In this document: piece after piece, positions 58,610 through 64,000 of the stretch
How positions within the stretch are numbered: position 1 is the first letter of the stretch
Layout of the letters: every line of letters begins with the position of its first letter
From: Stutzerimonas stutzeri
GTDB lineage: Bacteria; Pseudomonadota; Gammaproteobacteria; Pseudomonadales; Pseudomonadaceae
Reading direction: 5' to 3'
NCBI RefSeq assembly: GCF_024448895.1
Contig: NZ_JAMOIC010000016.1
Span: 62,001 to 126,000 of the forward strand
DNA length: 64,000 nucleotides
Translations under genes and position numbers: made by a program
The notes under the pieces: model-generated
What the model saw: only the letters and a program-made list of their open reading frames with translations
What the model was told of the DNA's origin: nothing
Databases searched by the model: none

Positions 58610-59038
58610 TCAATTCCCGCCATCGGCGCTAAAGGTCAATCGCCAGCGTTGCGGTGGTAGGTTCTTCGATGATTCATGGTCAAAGTACGTCGCGCCGGAT
58701 TTAAGCACATAGGCATAACTCGTTCCTCGCGCCAGATCTGTACCCTCGACTGCCCTGAGCTCATCCATCCGCCATTCACCAGTGCCGTTCATACGTCCCG
58801 GACTAACAAGCTGGACTTGCTCAATTTTCCATCCATTGGTTTTCGCGGCAGCCAAATCCACGAGGTCCTGCACCGTATAGATCAGTAAGGTCGTTGGGCG
58901 TATGCCCTCGTCATCTTGATCAACCGCAGAGACATGAAAATAGGGGAAGGAGGCAAGATACTCAACGTACCGCCATGTATGGGCCCCACGTAGAAGAGAG
59001 CCTACAGGGACTTCCGCGTGATCAAACGTGAGGAACAT
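58610..59038 (-). CDS. hypothetical protein, unknown family
   Basis: Encodes about 142 residues from ATG 59038; the frame continues six codons further upstream. I do not recognise the family. The sequence has no signal peptide or membrane segment and is of mixed alpha/beta composition (MFLTFDHAEVPVGSLLRG, TTLLIYTVQDLVDLAAAKTN, YFDHESSKNLPPQRWRLTF). It is transcribed divergently from an XRE regulator, with an 87-bp shared region carrying repeated half-sites, so it is probably controlled by that regulator. Confidence 0.6.
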   Translation of the reverse strand: MFLTFDHAEVPVGSLLRGAHTWRYVEYLASFPYFHVSAVDQDDEGIRPTTLLIYTVQDLVDLAAAKTNGWKIEQVQLVSPGRMNGTGEWRMDELRAVEGTDLARGTSYAYVLKSGATYFDHESSKNLPPQRWRLTFSADGGN

Positions 59039-59058
59039 GGTGGCATACCTTCGCAAAT

Positions 59059-59107
59059 GAACACTATAGTTTGTAGCATTATAGCGTTCAACATCGCTTT
59101 ATAGTTC
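59059..59107. promoter_or_regulatory. candidate operator with three half-sites
   Basis: GAACACTATA (59059-59068) and TATAGCGTTC (59080-59089) form an inverted repeat with 9 of 10 matches. A third half-site TATAGTTC (59100-59107) repeats 20 bp on, two helical turns, in the same direction as the second. The site lies between the divergent unknown gene and the XRE gene, the usual place for an autoregulated operator. Confidence 0.5.
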
Positions 59108-59125
59108 CTTTTGCAGGTATGGCAA

Positions 59126-59404
59126 ATGGAACTGAATACGGCATTCGGGCAGGCCCTCAGAATTTCGAGGCAGGCCGCAGGACGAACGCAAGAAGATTTC
59201 ACTCGCATAAGCAGCCGAACCTACATAAGTCAGCTTGAGCGCGGATTGAAATCCCCGACCCTGGAAAAGCTCGATGAGCTCAGTAAACTACTCGGGATGC
59301 ACCCTGTGACGCTGGTGGCGGCGACTTACATACTCAAGAATCAAGTGGGTGCGGACGACCTGCAGTCGACATTGGTCGCAGAGCTGAAACAGTTGGGATT
59401 CTGA
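59126..59404 (+). CDS. XRE-family helix-turn-helix regulator
   Basis: Encodes 92 residues from ATG 59126, with AGG 9 nt upstream; a TTG start 5 codons earlier is possible. The helix-turn-helix is plain: FGQALRISRQAAGRTQEDF, SSRTYISQLERGLKSPTLE, LDELSKLLGMHPVTLV. No second domain, so it is a small DNA-binding repressor. It is divergent from the unknown gene at 58610 and probably binds the repeated half-sites between them. Might be an antitoxin-like or element-specific regulator. Confidence 0.85.
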   Translation: MELNTAFGQALRISRQAAGRTQEDFTRISSRTYISQLERGLKSPTLEKLDELSKLLGMHPVTLVAATYILKNQVGADDLQSTLVAELKQLGF

Positions 59405-59440
59405 ATGGAAAGGAAGGTTCTCAGGACGCACCGCGCTGAC

Positions 59441-59501
59441 CTGCTATCTGCTGATAGCAGCTACATGGGCGATCGAACGCGGTGAAGTTAGTATCACCGC
59501 G
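59441..59501 (+). terminator. hairpins downstream of the XRE gene
   Basis: CTGCTATC-TGCT-GATAGCAG (59441-59460) is a perfect 8-bp stem with a 4-nt loop, 36 bp after the stop. A second inverted repeat, CGCGGTGA...TCACCGCG, lies at 59478-59501. Neither has a long U-tract; the pair may end the convergent XRE and tnpT transcripts or be part of an element end. Confidence 0.45.
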
Positions 59502-59581
59502 GGTAATCCTTACCGGACGCAGATCAGCTCGCATGAGACCGTTGTTATGCTATTTACGCCCTGTCCGGGTAGGGTGCTGAC

Positions 59582-60568
59582 CTAGTCGCTTGGACCCTTT
59601 CTTCTTTTCGCTGGCAGAGATGGTTTCTCTGCGCCGCCAATTACACGCTCATCTCGGCGAGACTTTTGGCGGCTGCTTTGCCTGATTTTCGTCTTGCTCA
59701 AGCTGTCCAGTTTAGTTTGTAGCTCTTCATTTCGTTGCTCACAAGCCAGCTTGACAGCTTCTGCGACATTCAGCTGACTCTGTAGGGCTTCCCGGGCTTG
59801 AATGTTCTGATCGAGCAGGCGCTTCTGGGCCTGTTGATCCCTCTGCGATAGTCTTGCCTCGGTGAGAAGACGTTCGTTGTCACGATTCAGCTGGGTTAAT
59901 TCGTCCTGCTTGACGATCAGCGTCTGCTGCAATTGACGTACTTCCATCTGAGATTGCTGTAGCTGCGATCCATGTCGGCGCTGTTCTTGTTCGCGCTGTT
60001 CCTTGCTGGCCTGGCGGTAGTGCTCTAGCGCGTCACGCGCATGTTTGTGTTTTTCCTCAAGCGAACCGATCTGTGCGTCGCGATCCTTTACTCGGTCCCT
60101 CATATCTCGATTAGCTTGCTGCAGACGGGAAATTTCAATCTCGGCCTGCTGGAGTTTTTGGCTCGCATGCATTAGCTCTTTATCGGTTTTGAAAAGTCGT
60201 TTGGCGTCCATTGCCGTCTGGTCTTCCAATTGCTGAAGGCGGTTCTCGGTCTGTCTAATTTGATTCCGGTAATCGATCATCTCGCGGCCAAGCTGCTCCC
60301 GCTCTACCGCGACGGCTGCATGCGCTTCTTCCTGCAACCGATCGGCTAGCTGGTTCACAAGGTTGGCCAATTGCTCGCTGAGAGACGGAGCCGTTTGCCG
60401 GCCGCGCTCAGTCTCTTCTATTTCTTTCAGGTAGCGGTGAATAGTGGTCTTTGAGCCGGTATTGCCAAGCTCAATCCGTATCGCATCAATGCTGGGGTGC
60501 TCGCCACGGGCGAGGAGGGCGGTTCGTGCCTTTTGCACCACCGCCTTGTTAATGCCGCCGCGTGCCAT
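59582..60568 (-). CDS. tnpT: TnpT-like cointegrate resolution protein (KfrA N-domain, coiled coil)
   Basis: Encodes 328 residues. The first 60 (MARGGINKAVVQKARTAL, SIDAIRIELGNTGSKTTIH) form the KfrA/plasmid replication-region DNA-binding domain. Residues about 65-300 are a long coiled coil rich in Gln/Glu/Arg, with a basic tail (PAKRRKGPSD). This architecture and the divergent tyrosine recombinase match TnpT/TnpS of Tn4651-type Tn3 transposons, where TnpT binds next to the core site and stimulates TnpS resolution. A KfrA-like plasmid protein is an alternative, but the recombinase neighbour favours TnpT. Confidence 0.82.
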   Translation of the reverse strand: MARGGINKAVVQKARTALLARGEHPSIDAIRIELGNTGSKTTIHRYLKEIEETERGRQTAPSLSEQLANLVNQLADRLQEEAHAAVAVEREQLGREMIDYRNQIRQTENRLQQLEDQTAMDAKRLFKTDKELMHASQKLQQAEIEISRLQQANRDMRDRVKDRDAQIGSLEEKHKHARDALEHYRQASKEQREQEQRRHGSQLQQSQMEVRQLQQTLIVKQDELTQLNRDNERLLTEARLSQRDQQAQKRLLDQNIQAREALQSQLNVAEAVKLACEQRNEELQTKLDSLSKTKIRQSSRQKSRRDERVIGGAEKPSLPAKRRKGPSD

Positions 60569-60588
60569 GTTGATCTCCTACGATTTCG

Positions 60589-60620
60589 TACCATATTACA
60601 TACTATGTAGTTACATGGTA
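60589..60620. other. imperfect dyad upstream of tnpT, candidate accessory site
   Basis: TACCATATTACATA pairs with TGTAGTTACATGGTA across a short centre, next to the tnpT start. It is a good candidate for the TnpT binding site and tnpT operator. Confidence 0.5.
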
Positions 60621-60660
60621 CTGAACGATCGGATTTGTGCTAGGTTAAAGCCCGTCAAAG

Positions 60661-60685
60661 ATTGGATAATCATGAATTATTCAAT
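60661..60685. other. candidate core recombination site (rst-like) between tnpT and tnpS
   Basis: ATTGGATAAT-CATGA-ATTATTCAAT: two 10-bp arms with 9 of 10 inverted matches around a 5-bp spacer, the organisation expected of a tyrosine recombinase core site. As I recall, the Tn4651 rst site has inverted arms around a 5-bp spacer in the tnpS-tnpT interval. The match in position and form is strong; exact identity was not checked. Confidence 0.65.
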
Positions 60686-60747
60686 ATGAATGGCACAAAC
60701 GGTCGTCCAGTGGCCGTTTTGCAGTACATAAAGGGCATCTCAGGGCG

Positions 60748-61719
60748 ATGAAAGACGTCGGGCGCTACCTACAAGCCGGTACGCGGGAAAACACCCGCCG
60801 CAGCTATCAGTCGGCCATCGAGCACTTCGAAGTGTCGTGGGGCGGCTTTCTGCCCGCGACAGGCGATAGCGTGGTGCGCTACTTGGTGGATTATGCGGAT
60901 ACGCTGAGCATGAACACGTTGAAGCAACGCCTGGCTGCTCTCGCTCAATGGCATATTACCCAAGGCTTTCCCGACCCAACGAAGACTCCCACAGTGCGTC
61001 AGGTGCTCAAGGGCATCCGCACCCTGCACCCGGCACAGGTCAAGCAAGCCGCCCCTTTGCAACTGCAGCACTTGGAACAGGCGGTACAGTGGCTGGCACT
61101 TGAGTCAGAGCGAGCTCGGATGCGGGACGATTTAGCGAGTCTGTTGCGCTGCCGGCGCGACATGGCATTGCTGCTGATCGGCTTCTGGCGGGGCTTTCGC
61201 AGTGATGAGCTCTGCCGGTTGCAGGTCGAGCATATTCAGGCCGAAACAGGCGCAGGCATGCGTCTGTTCCTGCCGCAGAGCAAGGGCGACCGAGAAAACC
61301 TCGGTACGACGCACTACACGCCGGCGCTAAAGCGACTATGCCCGGTACAGGCCTATCTCGACTGGATCAATGCTGCAGGTATCGTTCGAGGAGCCGTGTT
61401 CCGCCGCCTGGATCGCTGGGGGCATCTCAGCGAGGATGCTTTACATCCGGGTAGCCTGATCAGCTTGCTGCGCCAGATTCTGCAACGCGCCGGAATTCCC
61501 GCTGAACTGTATACCAGCCACTCCTTGCGCCGCGGCTTTGCTACGTGGGCCTCGGCCAATGGATGGGACCTCAAGGCCTTGATGACCTATGTGGGCTGGA
61601 AAGACATCAAGTCGGCCATGCGGTACATCGATCCCGCTATTTCATTTGGTGGCCTGGCGGTCAGGCCCGCTGTTGAATTCAATGCTGGCACTTTGACTCA
61701 GCTGCCAGCTTCTCACTAA
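60748..61719 (+). CDS. tnpS: tyrosine recombinase, TnpS-like
   Basis: Encodes 323 residues. A SAM-like core-binding domain (GTRENTRRSYQSAIEHF, about 13-100) precedes a catalytic domain with Arg in FWRGFRSDELCRL, HSLRRGFATWA (HxxR) and the nucleophilic Tyr in KSAMRYIDP. Its length and divergent pairing with a KfrA/coiled-coil protein match TnpS of Tn4651-family transposons, which resolves cointegrates at rst. DUF5131 begins 29 bp after its stop and tcmP 21 bp after that, so the recombinase appears to head an operon with these passenger genes. Confidence 0.87.
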   Translation: MKDVGRYLQAGTRENTRRSYQSAIEHFEVSWGGFLPATGDSVVRYLVDYADTLSMNTLKQRLAALAQWHITQGFPDPTKTPTVRQVLKGIRTLHPAQVKQAAPLQLQHLEQAVQWLALESERARMRDDLASLLRCRRDMALLLIGFWRGFRSDELCRLQVEHIQAETGAGMRLFLPQSKGDRENLGTTHYTPALKRLCPVQAYLDWINAAGIVRGAVFRRLDRWGHLSEDALHPGSLISLLRQILQRAGIPAELYTSHSLRRGFATWASANGWDLKALMTYVGWKDIKSAMRYIDPAISFGGLAVRPAVEFNAGTLTQLPASH

Positions 61720-61748
61720 CATCGCTGCACGACAGGAGTGACGGTGAA

Positions 61749-62492
61749 ATGAGTACGCAGACCAGCATCGAATGGACGGAAATGACCTGGAACCCCATCG
61801 TGGGTTGCACCAAGGTGTCGCCCGGATGCAAACACTGCTATGCGGAGAACATGGCCTATCGGCTGCAGGCCATGGGAACGCCGGGTTACGAGAACGGCTT
61901 TCGCCTGAGCCTGCGGCCGGAAAAGTTGCAGGAGCCGCTACAGCGCAAGAAACCGACCATTTACTTCGTCAACTCGATGTCTGACCTGTTCCACGAGCAT
62001 GTACCGGACGAATACATCGACCAGGTATTCGAGGTGATCCAAAAAGCTTCCCAACACACCTTCCAGATCCTGACCAAGCGTGCCGAGCGCCTGGCCGAAT
62101 ATTTCAGTAAACGGACACCTCCAGCGAATGCCTGGCTGGGCGTGTCGGTTGAGGACCGCGAATATGGTGTGCCAAGGATCGACTGTCTACGCCAAGTTGA
62201 TGCCACGATTCGCTTCCTCTCTGCCGAGCCGCTGTTGGAAAATTTGGGTGAGCTGGACCTGACCGATATCCACTGGGTCATTGTCGGCGGCGAGTCGGGG
62301 CCTAAGGCCCGCCCGATGAAACAAGAATGGGTCGACAATATTCATCGCCAGTGCGACGCCTCTGGCTCAGCTTTCTTCTTCAAGCAATGGGGCGGATGGG
62401 GTGCTGATGGGGTGAAACGCTCGAAGAAAGCCAACGGTCGACTGTTGAACGGCCAGACCTGGGATGAAATCCCGCTGCTCAACCTCGCCTGA
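61749..62492 (+). CDS. DUF5131 (phage Gp37/Gp68 family) three-Cys-motif protein
   Basis: Encodes 247 residues, with AGGAG 11 nt before the ATG. The N terminus has IEWTEMTWNPIVGCTKVSPG then CKHCYAE: Cys20, Cys27 and Cys30 in a C-x6-C-x2-C pattern, reminiscent of but different from the radical-SAM CxxxCxxC. Later blocks are NSMSDLFHEHVPDEYI, FQILTKRAERL, WLGVSVED and VIVGGESGPKARPM, followed by FFFKQWGGWG. The family was first noted in phages (Gp37/Gp68) and is typically paired with TcmP, which is the next gene. The function is unknown; a metal-cluster enzyme is suggested by the cysteines. Confidence 0.9.
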   Translation: MSTQTSIEWTEMTWNPIVGCTKVSPGCKHCYAENMAYRLQAMGTPGYENGFRLSLRPEKLQEPLQRKKPTIYFVNSMSDLFHEHVPDEYIDQVFEVIQKASQHTFQILTKRAERLAEYFSKRTPPANAWLGVSVEDREYGVPRIDCLRQVDATIRFLSAEPLLENLGELDLTDIHWVIVGGESGPKARPMKQEWVDNIHRQCDASGSAFFFKQWGGWGADGVKRSKKANGRLLNGQTWDEIPLLNLA

Positions 62493-62513
62493 TACCAGCA
62501 CAAGGAATACGGC

Positions 62514-63827
62514 ATGGCCAAGGATGATGAGAAATACCGTTGGGATTGGGGTACACAAACCTTCCCAACCATCGACCCGCACAGCAAGATCAAACATCAG
62601 ATCATCGATGAGTACATCCAGACTTACATCGACGTGCTGATGCGCAACCAACTGATGCCAGAACTGGGCTTGTCGATCGTCGATGGCTTCAGTGGTGGAG
62701 GTATCTACCACGACGGCTTAGGTCGGAATCACTTCGGCTCTCCCGTGATTGCACTGGAGGCGATTCAGGCTTCGGAGGTCCGCAACAACCTAGAGCGCAT
62801 CAAGCCGCGCCCCATCCGCTCCCAGCACTATTTCGTGGATGTGAAGCCCGAGAACATTGCCTGCTTGCATTCAGTATTGGCCGCGCGTGGTCATGCTCCT
62901 CGGCTTGGCCAGGATGTGCATCTGCATAGCGCTGAATTCACAGAAGCATTGCCGACCATCGCTCAAAAGCTCAAGCATTTCGGCAAGGGTGAGCGTGTGC
63001 TCTTCCTGCTGGATCAGTACGGTTATGGCGATGTGCCGTTCCCTAAGATCAAATGGATTTTCCAGAATCTCAACAAAGCCGAGGTCCTGCTGACCTTCAA
63101 TGTCGATTTTTTGGTTACGTATCTAGCCGACCGCCAAGCGAACCGGAAAGCCATTGCAAATATCGGCTTGGATCAGCATGTGCCATGGGACATGCTTAAA
63201 CAGCTGAAGGCGCATCAGCCACGGAGCTGGCAATACCTGATCCAGCGCTATCTGTCCGAGGGGATCAAGCAGGAAAGCGGTGCCCAGTACATGACCGTCT
63301 TCTTCATTCGTCCGGCCGGCAGCAACCCGATGGCCTATTGGTTTATCCATCTGGCGAACAACTACCGCGCTAACGATGTGATGAAGAAGATCCACTGGAA
63401 ATACGGCAACAACTTTTCCCATATGCTGTCGCCTTCCAGCTTTTTCGGCTACGACGCCAATCGGGATATCGCCGTGACAGGTCAGCACGATTTGCTGTTG
63501 GATGAGCATTATTTCGACGATGCTACCAATGACCGCATCCGAGGAGAACTTTCGGAGCTCTTGCCCAAACAGGTCTACGAGGTAGAACGGCAACCTTTTT
63601 TGGGCCTGATGAGCGGATTGACCAACTACACCATGGCTGACGAGCTTCGCGTAAAGCAGGCACTCGACATTGCTGTCGCGACCGGTGATCTGCTGGCGGT
63701 CGACAAGAACGGCAAAACAAGGCGTCGAAAAGGCACAAGCATCAAGTCGACAGATATCCTGATAGCGCCCCCGCAAAGACCCATCTTCTTCGTGCCACCT
63801 CTGAAGAAATCCAGTTCAGAAAACTGA
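62514..63827 (+). CDS. tcmP: three-Cys-motif partner protein TcmP
   Basis: Encodes 437 residues, AAGGAA before the ATG, 21 bp after DUF5131. It contains SIVDGFSGGGIYHD (57-63 DGFSGGG), a glycine-rich loop like motif I of Rossmann methyltransferases, and VLFLLDQYGYGDVPFP, which sits where a methyltransferase motif IV would. The family name (TIGR04474) reflects its adjacency to three-Cys proteins. The C-terminal part (PMAYWFIHLANNYRANDVMKKIHW, read in two blocks, and FLGLMSGLTNYTMADEL) is family-specific. Activity unproven; a nucleic-acid-modifying methyltransferase-like role is an inference. Confidence 0.88.
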   Translation: MAKDDEKYRWDWGTQTFPTIDPHSKIKHQIIDEYIQTYIDVLMRNQLMPELGLSIVDGFSGGGIYHDGLGRNHFGSPVIALEAIQASEVRNNLERIKPRPIRSQHYFVDVKPENIACLHSVLAARGHAPRLGQDVHLHSAEFTEALPTIAQKLKHFGKGERVLFLLDQYGYGDVPFPKIKWIFQNLNKAEVLLTFNVDFLVTYLADRQANRKAIANIGLDQHVPWDMLKQLKAHQPRSWQYLIQRYLSEGIKQESGAQYMTVFFIRPAGSNPMAYWFIHLANNYRANDVMKKIHWKYGNNFSHMLSPSSFFGYDANRDIAVTGQHDLLLDEHYFDDATNDRIRGELSELLPKQVYEVERQPFLGLMSGLTNYTMADELRVKQALDIAVATGDLLAVDKNGKTRRRKGTSIKSTDILIAPPQRPIFFVPPLKKSSSEN

Positions 63828-63884
63828 GAGGGGCGGCATCGCTCTTCGGGTGGGCGGTTCGCCTCCAACGGTAGAGGTACCGGC

Positions 63885-64000
63885 ATGATACAAGCAGTAG
63901 TTTTCGATGTGTTTGGCACGCTTCTCCAGATAGGTGAGCGCCGCCATCCTTTCCGCCAACTGATGCAGAACCTGCGGCTTCAGGGCAAAACACCAAGGCC
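63885..64000 (+). CDS. HAD-family hydrolase (partial, runs off the right edge)
   Basis: Thirty-eight codons are present from ATG 63885. The start MIQAVVFDVFGTLLQIG has the HAD motif I DxFGT with the nucleophilic Asp8. It lies 57 bp after tcmP in the same direction, so it may belong to the same unit. HAD enzymes are phosphatases or dehalogenases; nothing more can be said from the fragment. Confidence 0.78.
   Translation, partial: MIQAVVFDVFGTLLQIGERRHPFRQLMQNLRLQGKTPR

Overview
The window is high-GC chromosomal DNA from a pseudomonad, probably a Pseudomonas/Stutzerimonas species. The evidence is a mexT-mexE-mexF efflux locus with divergent mexS, a selenocysteine formate dehydrogenase, Ku/LigD end joining, and the pseudomonad-type glycogen/trehalose island. 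This assignment is inferred from gene content and protein resemblance; no database search was run. No rRNA, tRNA or CRISPR array was seen.

Layout. (1) 1-4393: RND efflux locus (mexF partial, mexE, mexT on minus; mexS divergent on plus), with a three-unit tandem palindromic repeat between mexT and mexE. (2) 4473-7308: SDR oxidoreductase, Ku, and a stand-alone LigD-type polymerase. (3) 7467-13107: fdnG (in-frame TGA = Sec)-fdxH-fdnI-fdhE. (4) 13576-21271: glgE-treS/maltokinase-glgB. (5) 21407-26653, minus: zinc alcohol dehydrogenase, DUF72, YbhP-like, ClsB, YbhN-like. (6) 26972-30577: LysR regulator, extradiol dioxygenase, DUF2218, cytochrome b561-type protein, M23 peptidase. (7) 30850-41705, minus: glgA-treZ-malQ-treY-DUF2934-glgX. 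(8) 42001-51774: stress-type genes (CinA-C, MscS, DUF892, DUF1652, full-length LigD, a Tat-signal SDR, and a TVP38-flavoprotein fusion that has lost its redox cysteines).

(9) From about 51.8 kb the character changes to accessory DNA. An AT-rich tniA-tniB-tniQ transposition module (52075-55832) is followed by about 1.7 kb of decayed sequence containing a frameshifted IS1182-like transposase remnant. Next come a small XRE / unknown protein / inositol-monophosphatase-like cluster and a divergent tnpT/tnpS pair resembling the cointegrate-resolution system of Tn4651-type Tn3 transposons. Directly behind tnpS, in the same direction with 21-57 bp gaps, lie a three-cysteine DUF5131 (phage Gp37/Gp68) protein, its partner TcmP, and the start of a HAD hydrolase that runs off the window. 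This recombinase-linked set is the best candidate for an undescribed system.

How the genes work together. Regions 4 and 7 together encode trehalose-to-branched-glucan conversion (TreS, maltokinase, GlgE, GlgB) and glucan-to-trehalose conversion (GlgX, TreY, TreZ, MalQ), plus GlgA. Ku, LigD and the extra polymerase provide non-homologous end joining. The neighbourhood reads as a stationary-phase/desiccation-stress island next to an efflux locus, with mobile DNA inserted at the right.
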